Below, piece by piece: positions 11,951-22,361 of a stretch of DNA of 64,000 nucleotides. The stretch comes from Micractinium sp. NFX-FRZ. Lineage: Eukaryota; Chlorophyta; Trebouxiophyceae; Chlorellales; Chlorellaceae. A program made the translations under genes and the position numbers. Each line of letters begins with the position of its first letter. The first letter of the stretch is position 1. The notes beneath the pieces were generated by a model. It had not been told where the DNA came from, ran no database searches, and was given only the letters and a program-made list of their open reading frames with translations. The DNA is taken from NCBI GenBank assembly GCA_029339195.1, contig JAPTJF010000037.1, positions 124,001 through 188,000 of the forward strand, given 5' to 3'.

Positions 11951-12346
11951 TTGCCTGCCTGCCTGTCTACCAGCGCCCCTGCGTGCCTCGTCCACCCCTG
12001 CACTTGCATCAGCTTCTGCCAGTTCTGGGCAGCCGTTGTCCGGCCCAAAATTCGGCATGCCTTGGCCCGTGCTGGCCGCGCGCCCACCTTCTGGCACGTC
12101 TCAGCCTGACCCCACCCCCCGCGCTGCCTGACCCCTCCCCTGCCACCCGCAGAGGACGAGGAGATGCAGGTGGACAGCGAGGAGGAGGAGGAGGAGGAGG
12201 GGCTGGGCGAGGAGGACGTGGGAGTGCCGGAGCAGGCCATCCTCACGGTCTGCGAGTTCACCGGCCTGCCCCGCCACACAGCCATAGAGCTGCTGCTGGT
12301 GCACGGAGGAGACGCTGCGGCAGTGCTGGCACACGTCTTCCCCTGA
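8557..12346 (+). CDS. Double CTLH/CRA-domain protein with UBA-like C-terminus
   Basis: Eight exons: 8557-8625, 8736-8958, 9115-9644, 9865-9963, 10263-11006, 11265-11341, 11528-11808 and 12153-12346; 738 residues. The N-terminus looks like CTLH (EVRSLLLAGNFGAATEALRR, then HFQLKKQQFMQAA). A CRA-like stretch follows (ARRELAPLAMHSYMEAFSEF). A second, similar unit follows a Gln/Glu-rich linker (EQALQQLEAADPSFLSDHPT, then VVRQHLSPLAQQHPSLLQQQ). CTLH/CRA modules build RanBPM and GID/CTLH ubiquitin-ligase scaffolds, so a scaffold role is inferred; no SPRY or RING is present. The last 60 residues are acidic, then UBA-like (AILTVCEFTGLPRHTAIELL). Introns 1 and 5 begin GC (GCGAGT, GCAAGT); the frame closes only with these donors. 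Confidence 0.78.
11911..11950. repeat. GCCT microsatellite in intron 7 of CTLH gene
   Basis: About ten GCCT units in a row, continuing imperfectly to about 11966. Similar shorter runs occur at acceptor-proximal ends of other introns here, for example 5900-5921. Confidence 0.9.
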
Positions 12347-13152
12347 TCCCGCCAGACCCCCTGTGGCCGAGGCTGTTGGGGCCCCGGCCCGCAGCAGCCA
12401 GTGCTCGCTCGGTGCCAGGAGCAGCATCGTCGGCGGGGCCGGGGCTGCTGTTGGCTCATCGCTCATCAAGGGCGCCCTCCCTGGTGTGTGCGGTCATACA
12501 CCTGCCTCTGCTGCGCGTGTGTTCTGTTCTCTTCACTCTGCTTGGCTTCCCCTGCTCGCTTGTCACTAATGTTGGGTGCGTGTCCGCCGTGCACTCCATT
12601 CACATGTATTAGCACGAATCTTACCCGCCAGGCCACTAGCACTGCTGGCATGGGTGGGCAGGATTGGGTGGTGTATTGATGCAAGGGGCTGCAAGTAGAG
12701 GATGGCGCTGTGTTGCATCAAGTGAATTGGAGATGCTGGAAGCGCCTTCCCTGCTGCCTGCGCATGGCGTTGTTGCAGCGCCGGCCGCGAAGCAGAGGCG
12801 GTTCTGTCACAGCTGCCCGTCCAAGGCAACTTGTGTTTATTGCGTGAAGTTGAAGCACAGCTGTGCAGGACATACAGAGACAAGCACAGACAGCCAGATG
12901 CGCGCGTATGCAAGAGTTGCATGCAAGGCCTGCAGCACCTACAGCCGCCCTGCCCGCCGCCAACCTGGCACGCATTTGGCAGGCACGCCCGTGCCTTCCT
13001 TGAGCCTTCCACTGCTCCGATCGCTTTAACTCCTGCTTGATCGCACGTGGCGCTCTCATCGCGGCTGAGAGCAGAGCAGGACACCCAGCCCGGCCGCTGT
13101 TGCTGGGGGCGGAGCCTTGTCAACTTTCCCATCCCCTCTGTGGCCGCCCAGG
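12347..13152. other. Intergenic
   Basis: About 800 bases holding the 3' flank of the CTLH gene and the upstream region of the FkbM gene. Short open frames here have no exon pattern or similarity I can identify. Confidence 0.4.
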
Positions 13153-16100
13153 ATGCTGCCTCAGTCGGGGCAGCGCTCGTCGCCGCGCGTGGGGCTCCTC
13201 AGCGGCATAGGGCCGCGCAGAAAGAAGCTCTCTGTCGCCGCTGTAGTCGCAGTGGCAGCCCTCCTGGTCGTCCTGCTGTTCGCCACAAGTGAGGCCTTTC
13301 TGTCATGGCCCACCGAGCGCCGTTGTTGGGAGGCGAGCAGCAGGAAGTCGGCTGTACCAAGCCCCCCAGTTTCTCCTGATCCCAGAACGCCTCACACATG
13401 GTGGTTCAAGGAGCAGCCTCTGTCCCCCGCTTTTCAGATCGCCGCCGCCGCCGCCTCTTTCCCCCACCGCTGCGCAGGCCCGGCGGGCCCCCTGGCCAGG
13501 CTGCGGTCCAGCCCGCCATCCCCTTCGCAGGAGAACACCCAGCCGCCGCAAGAGAGCACCCAGCAAGAGGGAGCAAGCGTCCAGCTGCAGGCAGCCGCAG
13601 AGAGCGGCGATGAGACCACCGGCGGCTGGGCCAACTCGTATCTCTACCGCAAGGCTAACGAGACGCTGACTCAGCTGATTGACCGCACCAGCGTTGTATC
13701 CCCGCTGCGGCTGTGCCCCTCCGACAGCTTCAGCTGGGAGGATTTGCCAGCAAAGGCGATGGCAGGGCTCATGGAGAAGCAAGGCGCAGGCGCAGCCGAG
13801 GTCGCTGCCACGGCCCACAACCTGCCCTGCGGGTGAGAGGGGCGGCGGGGGGTGGCCCACAGTGGGGGGGTGGGTGTGGGGAGAGAGGCACAGGGTTGGC
13901 GAGGGCGCGGTAGAGGCAGGCAAACCTTGGAATTGTGTTACAAGAGTAAGGCTGTACCACCGGGGACTTGCCATGCGGCGGCACATGCCGAGCCTAAGCG
14001 CTGCCACTGCATGCACATGGCAAGCCTGCCCTTCTTTATGCCCTGTGTTTGCCACAGGAAGAAGGCAGAGCCGGGCGGGTCCTGCTGCGACCACCCCCTG
14101 CACATGCGCCCAGGCACTACCGACTGGCAGGTCTTCCGACAGGTCAGCGCGCCAGCTGTGCTGCCAGCTGTCAGCTGTGCTGCCTCTGTGGCAGCTGTGC
14201 CGCCAGCTGGCAGCTGCCTCTAGCCAACTGCTCCGCCGCCTCACCCCCCACAACCTGGATGCTCGACAAACCCTGTTTCTGCCGCTACCCCAGCTGCCTA
14301 CTCACGAGCGGTTTGTTGAGCCACCCGCTCCCCCTCTGCCCTGCCTGTTGTGTCCCGGTGTTCCCGCAGGTCTTCCAGTGCCACTACATGCGCTACTTGT
14401 ACACCCTGTTTGAGCGGGACAGCCCACCCAAGTACATCCTGGACGCAGGTACGGTACCGCTGTGAGGTACTGCTGTAGTGCCGGGGCAGGGCGGTAGGCA
14501 GCACCACGGCTGGGCGTCGTTCCAACCTAGGGCGCCACTGCAGGTGGCCGGGCAGGCTCCCCCACTCTCGACTCCTCACTTTCCTCCTTGCCCGGCCTGC
14601 TGCAGGCGCCAATGTGGGGTTCTCCACTGTCCTTTTTAAGCTGCTGTGGCCTGATGCCACCGTGGTTTCTCTTGAGCCGGACTCACAAAACTACGCCCTG
14701 CTGCAGCGCAACACGCAGACGTGAGCAGGGCAGGCCCTGCAGCAACGGGCATAGCAGCTTGCCAGCAGGGGCAGCATGCCCTCTGCAGGCACAGCATGCC
14801 CTCAGCAGGCACAGCAGCTTCCCAGCAGGCGTAGCAGGATCATTAAAAGTGGACGCAGCCGGCCTTGTGGTGCCGCGGCACAGGCTGCTGCTTATGCCTT
14901 GTGCCGCATCCTCCTGAGTGATTTGTGCCCCAGCCTCCGTGCTCAGGCAGCGCTCAGCCAACTGTCATTCAATGCACCCCTGCACTGGCTCTTGACGTTT
15001 GCTTCCCCTGCCCCGCGCACACCTGGCCGCCTGCCTGCAGGCTGAAGAACGTGCACGCGCTGCAGGCGGGCCTGTGGGGCCGCAAAGCCAACATCGCCGT
15101 GATTGGAAACCACGGGGAGTGGGGCAGGGTGAGTGGCCCGCAGGCGCAAAAGAGTGCTGCACTGCAGCAGGGATCCCTCCCTTCCAGCAGGGCACCTGGT
15201 GCCGCGTGCCATGGCGCGAAATGTTTGAGCCGGGTTAAGGTGCAACCATGGCTGCTGACTCCTGCTGCCTGCAGGTCTTCCAGGAGGCCGAGGAGGGCAT
15301 GCCCGCCTACTCAGTGTCGGTACGCACGGCAAGCGCTGCCTGCCTATCAGAGGCCAGGGGAGGGGCTGCTTGGGCACAAGGGCAGGCTGCTGCTTGGGAT
15401 CTGCCAGGAAGCCCTGCCTGCTCGCCTCGACACCTCCTCACCCCACATGCCCGCCACACCCACCCACCTCCCCTTACCTGGGTCCTCTGGCTGCAGGACG
15501 TGGCTGCAATGCACGACATCCCGGCCTTCGACTTTGTGAAAAGTGAGCTGCCGTGTTGCCCGAAAGCTGGGCAGCGGGGGCGGGAGCGGGGTGCACGCGG
15601 GGCACCCCACAGCCTCACACTGCCGTGCCTGCCTGCTTGCATGCCCGCTGGCCGCCTGCCAGTGCCTGCAAGCCTGCCTGCTTTGCCTGCCTGCTGGCCG
15701 CCTGCCAGTGCCCGCCGCCCAGCCATCCAGGCCTGCCTGTCCTGCCTGCCCGCGTCCTGCCTGCCCACCTCTGCCCCAACCACCCGCCCGCACACGCGCA
15801 GTCGACATTGAGGGCGCTGAGGGGATGGTGTTTGAGCCTGGCGTCAACCTGACTTGGATTGCTCACACGCGGGCCGTCTCCCTGGAGGTCCACGACTTCT
15901 TTGCCTCCTACTTCAAACTGACGAAAAACGTGGGTCACAGGGGCGCGGGGAGTGGCACTCTGAGAAGGGATGGGATGGGGAGCAGGGGGGCCGCTCGCAC
16001 GTGCGCAGCTATGCCTTTTGCTGCATGGCCATTTCTTTGTTCCGCCATGGCCATGGGCACGAGCAATGCAGGAGCGGCGTGGCAGTATCGTGCGCAGGTG

Positions 16101-16366
16101 TTGGGGCGGCCCAGGTGCCAGGTAGCCAGGTGCCGGCCCAGCTCTCATCTTCTCCCCCTCCTCCCCTCGCGCATCCCCCTCTGCAGGAGATGAGCGCGCG
16201 CATCGACGCCGCCTTCAACCAGACGGGCTACTCAATTGTGAGCGACAACGAGCACATCATGTACCTGGCGCCCTCCCTCAGCGCCTCGCTGGCGGCCCGC
16301 AAGCTGCCGTCTGACAAAGAGCTGCGTGCCGCCCACGCCAAGCACCGAGAGCTGGACCGCTGCTGA
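13153..16366 (+). CDS. FkbM-family methyltransferase, membrane-anchored
   Basis: Nine exons: 13153-13832, 14058-14142, 14370-14448, 14606-14720, 15041-15128, 15275-15319, 15497-15542, 15802-15929 and 16187-16366; 481 residues. The first 45 residues hold a basic stretch and one hydrophobic segment (AAVVAVAALLVVLLFA), typical of a type II Golgi or ER anchor. The SAM-binding motif I is YILDAGANVGFST and the acidic loop is VVSLEPDSQNYALL. The FkbM hallmark is KIDIEGAEGMVFEP, spanning the intron before exon 8. The substrate is unknown; lumenal glycan O-methylation is plausible. Exon 1 contains a possible extra intron (13289-13437), but removing it breaks the frame, so I kept it as coding. Confidence 0.88.
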
Positions 16367-17083
16367 GCCACCCACCGCCAGCAGTGGCATGTCTTAGTGC
16401 CGCCATGATGCTGCATCCTGTGCCAGAGCCTTCCTTACAAAGCTTTACCTTTACTCAAGTCTGAGAGCCTCACTCCTGGGTGCGCCGCGAGCACTCGCTC
16501 TTGCGTGCCAGGCTGCTCTGGCTCAAGCGCAGTGCCCGGGGTGTGCCGATAGGGCTCCCAATGCATGTGTCGTGTAAGCAAGAATTGACAGGCTGGGGCT
16601 TCTTCATAGGTGCCTGCCTGGGACCTCCTGAACTAACCACTAAACAGAAGGTCACAGACAGCAGGGTCGCCTGGTTCGCTCTGGCTCCGTTGCTGGCTTG
16701 AAAGGGAACAGGCAGAGCATGCTGTTGCTGCGGCGGTGCACTGCCGTGACGCTGCTATGCCTGCTCACATGTCTAGTCTGGGCTCCTTGTGCCTCGAACA
16801 ACTTGCTCTACTGAGCACGCGCCCTTGCACTGCGTCACCCCACCCCATACCCTGTGAAATGCCTTGCGAGGTCTGGCATGAGTGCACAAAACTGGACATC
16901 AGTGTGCACATCCGGACCCTGGGGAGCGCAGGCAGCGAAAGAGGGGGGTGAATGAATGAATGAATGCCGCACGCCATCACACAGAGTCAGGCATACGATT
17001 GGTCAAGCATGTGGTACGGCCTACAGGTGCCTTCACAAGCAGTCGGGCACATGGCCGCCCAGCTTGCATGCCCACCACCCCCG
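16367..17083. other. Intergenic between convergent genes
   Basis: The 717 bases lie between the 3' ends of the FkbM and TPK genes. A GAAT tetranucleotide repeat lies at about 16951-16967. Nothing else is recognisable. Confidence 0.5.
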
Positions 17084-19298
17084 CTAGCCATGCGCTCCGC
17101 CGCCGCTGCCGCCGCTGCCGCCGCCCCCACCGCCGCCACCGCCGCTGGCATCCAGGCCGCCGCCACTTGGGGGGCTGGGTTCCTTATCGCTGCTGCTGCT
17201 GCGTAGTCTCGTGGTCCATACCAAGTCGGCATCGCTCTCCACATGGATCTCGTCTTCTGCTATGATGTTGCTGGTGCTGACTAGGCCGCCAAACTGCATG
17301 CCCGTGCCCTCCAGGTTCCAGCGCAGCCCTCTGCAGCAGGGATGGGGGAGACGTTGGGGGGAGCTGAGCGGCAGGCACAGAACAGCGGAGGATGGGGGGC
17401 AAGGAGCGTAAAGCAAATCTTTGTGCCACCCAACACTGGCGGTGCCCGCCCGCTTGCCTCGCAACCGCATGTCTGCTCCCATCGTGGCATGCCCCTGCTG
17501 CTGCTGTGCTTGCACATCCACCGCTCACCCCTCCCAAGCCCGGCTGCTTTGGCACCCTGCCTGCCCGAACGCAGATGCACTCCTGCTGCTTGCCACCACA
17601 CAACTTGCATGCCTGACCCCCTGCTCCTCCAACAACACCACATCATGCACCCAAAATGCCCTGTGCCCTGCCGCCCCCCGCCACACACACCTGCTGCTTG
17701 CCACCGCAGGCCCCGCCTGGGGCACCAGCCCGCACGTCGGCCCCTCCAGCCGCCGGTCTGGGCGGATGACGCAGCGCCCTGCTGGCGCCAGGCGGGCCAA
17801 GTTGCCGTCCCCCAGCAGCACAAGGTTGAGGTCCCGGTGGGCGTGCAGGGTGCTGAGGTTGGAAAGCGTGTGGTCCAGGCGCCCGCCGAGCGCGCCTGCG
17901 AGGCGGGAGCGAAGTGAGCAGCGGCCACATGGACAAGACTTGGCTGCCCGGTTGTTGGCTATACATCTGGGGGCCGAGGGTAGCCCACATGCCATCAACG
18001 GGCAGGCGGCTTGTGGTGCAGCAAGCAGCACACAGTTAGCGAAGCAGGTGTGCCAGCAGCCAAGCAGGTGTTGCGACTGGTTGGCTTCGCTTGCCCGCCG
18101 CCAGCTGCCGCTCGTCTCCCTCCCTGCACTTCCCTCCCTCCCCTGTCCCCCTGGGCGCCCCCGCCTCACCCAGCGCTACAAGCGTGAGGTGCTGCAGCTG
18201 TATCTGCTGCTCCTGCGCCTGCTGCAGCACAAACTCAATGCACTTCTGCAGGTCTGTGCTGTCCTGGTCCTCTGCAGCATGTGGTTGGGATGGTTGGGAT
18301 GGGGAGGTGGGGCGGGGAGGGAGACAACAAGGGCAGTGACCAAGGTGGCGTGCGGCTTGGGCGGCAAGCCGTTTGGGTTTGCTCAAGCAGAGTCACACAC
18401 ACTGGCACCAGCACGTGCTGCAGCAAGTTGCTGCCGTGGGTGGGGGGCGCCAGAGAGGAGGGGGCCAAGAGGCAGGCTGCAAGGTCGCCTGGCAGGTCTC
18501 CTGACCCACACTGCTCCCCAACCGTTCGAGCAGCACATGCCTCTTCACCTCTCCTACCTTCCCTTTGCCCCCTCCAGCCCCTTCTGCTCCCTGCCGTGCA
18601 CCCTTCATGTAGCTGCCTGCCAGATCGTGATTGGGCATGCACCGCTGGCACAAAGAGCGCCTAACCCTCGTGCAATCTGTGCCTCACCCGGCTACCTTCC
18701 CAACAGACAGCTACCCATGCCCTCCAAGACCCACTCTCCATTTAGTCTCCCACCTGACAGGTCGTGGATGGGCACCCCCCGCTGTCGATAGAAGCCAGCC
18801 ACGTCCGGCCGGATGCTGTCCAGGTCACCCTTGATGGCAGTGGGGAGGTACTGCGCCCGCACAGCTTCCGCGCAGCTGCCAGGCAGCATGTGGGGCAGCT
18901 CGTCAAACAGGCGGTTGGCGCCGCCGTCGGCGCACACGCGGAGGGTGGCTGGGGAGGGTAAGGGCAAGGGACATGGGTGCAAGCGGCAGGGTAAGAGGGG
19001 TGGTGAGGATGTCGACGGCACTGTGTAGAGTGTTCAGCAGGCCTGCCATGCAGTTGCAGCAACGCAGCTTGGACGCAACGCAGGCAGGGACACCCGCTTG
19101 CAGCAGCCAGAGCTGCACGCAGCTCGGAACACTTGCAGCACCCACGAGCACGCAGGCGGCATCACCTCGGCTCCAGAGCTGCGGCGTGAGGGATGGCAGC
19201 GTCCAGTTGAGCAAGATCACCGCCAGCTGCTGCTGCCCTGCATCCGTGCCATCAGCAGCGTCGCTGAGGAAGCTGCTGCTCAGCAAACGGGCCTCCAT
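17084..19298 (-). CDS. Thiamine pyrophosphokinase
   Basis: Five exons (complement): 19166-19298, 18754-18948, 18170-18271, 17691-17895 and 17084-17330; 293 residues. The enzyme transfers pyrophosphate from ATP to thiamine to make thiamine diphosphate. Family motifs appear in order: LRVCADGGANRLFDEL, IKGDLDSIRPDV, IHDLSEDQDSTDLQKC, LGALGGRLDHTLSNL and, in the B1-binding domain, GLRWNLEGTGMQFGGLVSTS. The tail after that is Gly/Ser-rich and family-atypical. I start at the ATG giving MEARLLSSS, as in cytosolic eukaryotic TPKs. An in-frame codon at 19511 would add about 71 residues of Ala-rich leader, possibly a targeting peptide. Confidence 0.93.
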
Positions 19299-19681
19299 GG
19301 CAGCTTGTGGGCTGCCACCGCTCTGTGCTGCCGCTGGCGGCGCCGCCGCTGCTGCCGCCTGCACCAGCACTGGTGTCGCCCGCCGCCTGCAAAGCCCAGA
19401 AAGCGTCGTTGAGCAACCCACTGTTCCGTAATTGGCTGCAGGCCGCTGCTGCAGGGCCGGAGCGGTGTGCAGGCAGCGTTCGGTAGGACCTTTGCGTAGG
19501 TAGGCCCGCATGCACTTCTAGCGTGGTGATGGGCCAGCAGGGTGAATACAGTACCAGAATGTAAATCGTGAGGCATGTGCCAAGTGGCCGGAAGAAACCC
19601 TTGAACTCGGGCCCAGCATGGAGCTCTGCGTGTTTCGCGGGCCCGGTGCCGTCTCACGAACCACACGGTACACTAGCACCG
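19299..19681. promoter_or_regulatory. Divergent upstream region between TPK and SelT
   Basis: The 383 bases contain both 5' leaders. No THIC-type TPP riboswitch or other element is evident by eye. Confidence 0.4.
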
Positions 19682-21242
19682 ATGGCTCAGAGGCCTGCTG
19701 CAGCGGCAGTTGCAGCCTGCCTTTTGGTCGCCGCTTGGGTGCTTCCGGGCTTTGGTACCTCGGCGGGGCCTGTGGCGCAAGTGGAGGTGCGCCAGGGAAT
19801 GGATGAGCTCGCGAGGCAGGTCATAGTTCTCGGCAGCCGCCATCCCACCCACCCACCGCCGCTGCCCCGCCACTCCACTGACAGCTGCTGCCCTCTTCTG
19901 CAGGCGGCTGCGCCCCGCATGGCACCCCCAGGCGTCCTCATCTCCTACTGCTCCAGCTGATCTTACAAAGGTGCTGCAGTGCAAGTGGCACAGGCACTGC
20001 AGCACCGTTACAACGGTATTGAAATCACCCTCCAAAACCACCCGCCCACGTCCGGCAAGGTGTGCCTGCCCCCTGGCAGCTCCTGAGTCTGTCTGACACA
20101 GCAGCTGCTTCGACATGCCATGGAGGCACATGCAGCTTCCTTGCGTACTTCCATGCTGCCGTCAGCGACAACGATTTGGCCGCGCTGTGTCTCAGACCTC
20201 CGCCGTCGCATGCCTCCACGCCCGCCGCATCACTGCACCATTCAACCTGCCTGCGCATCGCAGCCATCACAGCGTTCTCTGTTTTTTCCTTGAGCCCTCC
20301 TGCCCACAGCCCACACCCACTGCCTCCCCACCCCTGCTGCAGGCCCTGGCAGCCCAGCTGCTGCTCGTTGTGCAGCTGGCCGCGCTAGCGGTGGTGGCAG
20401 TCGGCGACCGTGCGGCGCCCTACCTGGCTCGCCTGGGGATTGAGCTGCCCCCAGAGACGTGGCGGGCGATGCAGGAGAAGAAGGTGAGGGCGCCACTGTT
20501 GCTCTGCTGCCAGCGCCAAGCTTGCCACCCATGCTCTGCTCCCTGCTGTGCGAGGCACACGCTACAAACCCAAGGCGGGCGGTGCAGCCTGCCTGCCTCA
20601 CTGCGCCTCCCTGCATGCCCTTCCTGGCCTTTGTCACCCTTTGCTAGCAGATGATGATTCTCATGGGGACTTGGTTCATAGGTGAGGGTTGGAGGGCGAG
20701 GTGGGGACGGCGCATGTGGATTGAGAGCAGCGGTGCTCATCCGAATGGCTGCCACTGCGGCGCCCCGTCACCGTCGCCCCGCCCCGCCTGGCGCGCCGTG
20801 GCGATGCCCCCGCCTGCGCTCCTGCGTGCTCCCTGCCCGCACCTTCGGCCAGCGCTCCGCGGCCCTGCTGCCATACCTGACCCTGCCCCGCCGCCCTCCC
20901 GCCTGCAGGCAACACCGTGCGCCAGAACATGCTGAGCACCGGGGCATTTGAGATCAGCTTCCAGGTGGGTGAATCTGAACCAAGAGCGAGCTTCAGCGTG
21001 CAGAGATGCCAAGGGACTGTTTGCATGCCACCTCCAGCCCTGGGGGCGAGAGGGCATGCCAAAATGAAAGTGCACAGTGCCCAGCCTCCAGCTCATCATG
21101 GTCCATTCTTTCCATCCCTTGCTTGGTCCAGGGGACGCCCATCTTTAGCAAGCTGGACACGGGGCGCATGCCCACCATGGCAGAGGTGGTGGAGGGCCTG
21201 GCAGAGGCTCTGGCAGCCAGCAGCGGCGCCGTCCCGCAGTAG
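19682..21242 (+). CDS. Selenoprotein T (in-frame TGA read as selenocysteine)
   Basis: Six exons: 19682-19819, 19904-20059, 20343-20483, 20651-20681, 20909-20964 and 21132-21242; 210 residues including selenocysteine 65. SelT is an ER-membrane thioredoxin-like oxidoreductase. The signal peptide is obvious (AAAAVAACLLVAAWVLPGF). The redox motif is ISYC-S-S-U-SYKGAA with U encoded by TGA at 19958-19960. It is followed by a hydrophobic membrane-associated helix (LLLVVQLAALAVVAV) and the conserved C-terminus (NMLSTGAFEISFQ, FSKLDTGRMPTM). All five exon joins keep frame through the TGA, and a SECIS lies 168 bases after the true stop. The donor of intron 1 (GTCATA) is weak; an alternative at the GTGCGC upstream would shorten the leader by about ten residues. 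Confidence 0.93.
19958..19960 (+). other. Selenocysteine codon TGA
   Basis: This TGA sits two residues after the redox Cys (CxxU) in exon 2 of the SelT gene. Coding similarity to SelT continues directly after it for about 33 residues in the same exon, then through four further exons. Confidence 0.93.
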
Positions 21243-22361
21243 CTCCCCGTGCACGGCCGCCGCGTATGCATGCCCGGCCTGCTGCCAGCTCCGGCCCTGC
21301 CAGCACCCCACGCGTTCCCAGCTGTGACGGCTGCTTGCCCGCGCTAGATGTTGCCCCTCCGCGTCACAATGGTTGGTTGGTTGGCCCCGAGTGTGCCCCC
21401 GCCTGCCCACAGCCGGCTGCTTATGACGGCGGGCCAGCAAGCGCCCCCTGTGGCGTGTGGCCCCGCCCGACCCTCTTCAGCCGGCTGTGGCATGCGGCGT
21501 TGGGCACGCCCGCCTCCCTCCCTGCCACGCTCCACTTCCGTACAAACCTCACTCTAGCACACTACCCCTGGCGCACGCTCTCTGCCAGGCATCTTCGGTT
21601 CACACATCTTTGGGGTTCTCACTTCTGTACCGAATCGCACCACACTCGCCCCCATCAGTACATGCTGTCCATAGCCACCAACCCAGCAGCAGCCCTGGTG
21701 CCTGAACCTGCGGTGAGTGCTCCATGGCCAGGCGGGAGTTGCACAGGGGCGGCAAAAGCTGGGACAAAACAAGGGAGCACGTGTTATAGGCGAGGGCCGG
21801 CAGGGAAAGATCAACGCCAGGATAAAACCAAGGGCAGTGCAAGCGCTGCGATGGGCAGGGGGCTGTGTACAAGGTGGGGTGGTACAGGCGCCAGCTGGCG
21901 GCGAATAGGCTGGCGGGCCCAGTACAGGCATGAGGGGCCGGCAGACAAGGCTGGCTGGGAAAAGGAAGTGCAACGAAGCCTGGCGGGCCATTCGATGTTT
22001 GGATTTGTTGGTTGGCGAAGCAGCAGGCTGGCAAGGGGGGCATGCGGTGGTACCAATGAATGTATGGAAGGGTGGGCAGAGGCGGAGCGCTGTCCTTTCT
22101 GTTGAGAAGCCTGAGGGGCTGAGGGGGCCTTGTGGCCGGATGATGTGCCCGGGGATAATTGAATGAAAGAAAGAGCAGAAACATGGCTGGGCAGGCGGCT
22201 AGTACGGACTGGCAGGTGTGTTGCCCACGGCTTGTTGGAATGGCTGCACAGCCTGCCTCACTCTCTCTCTTTCTCGTTAGGCAGATGCTCCGGAGGGCGG
22301 CAGGCACCGGCGTGCCCGATGGTTGCTGGGCTGTCAAGCCTGCGAACCTCAGCCGCCGCCA
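21243..22361. other. SelT 3' UTR and intergenic DNA between convergent genes
   Basis: Apart from the SECIS, the region from about 21490 to 22361 shows no gene I can support. Open frames on both strands lack splice logic or similarity. Confidence 0.45.
21410..21487 (+). promoter_or_regulatory. SECIS element (form 2-like)
   Basis: In the SelT 3' UTR. Both base arms are CAGCCGGCTG (21410-21419 and 21478-21487), which is self-complementary and so pairs as a 10-bp helix I. The SECIS core is ATGA at 21423-21426 opposite CGAC around 21468-21471. Helix II pairs CGGCGGGCCA with TGGCCCCGCCCG, leaving two bulged C. The unpaired AA is at 21439-21440, exactly 12 bases after ATGA, the spacing expected for eukaryotic SECIS. 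A small apical stem (CGCC/GGCG) follows AA, as in form 2 elements. Confidence 0.92.

Noticed and set aside
13289..13437. Extra intron in FkbM exon 1
   Set aside because: GT and AG are present, but removing 149 bases puts the rest of the exon in a frame with an early TGA, while the unspliced frame is open.
17421..18791. 456-codon plus-strand open frame
   Set aside because: It is antisense to three TPK exons with all family motifs; the plus-strand protein has no recognisable domain.
19682..19960. Short protein ending at TGA 19958-19960
   Set aside because: SelT similarity continues past the TGA and a SECIS is present, so the TGA is read as selenocysteine.
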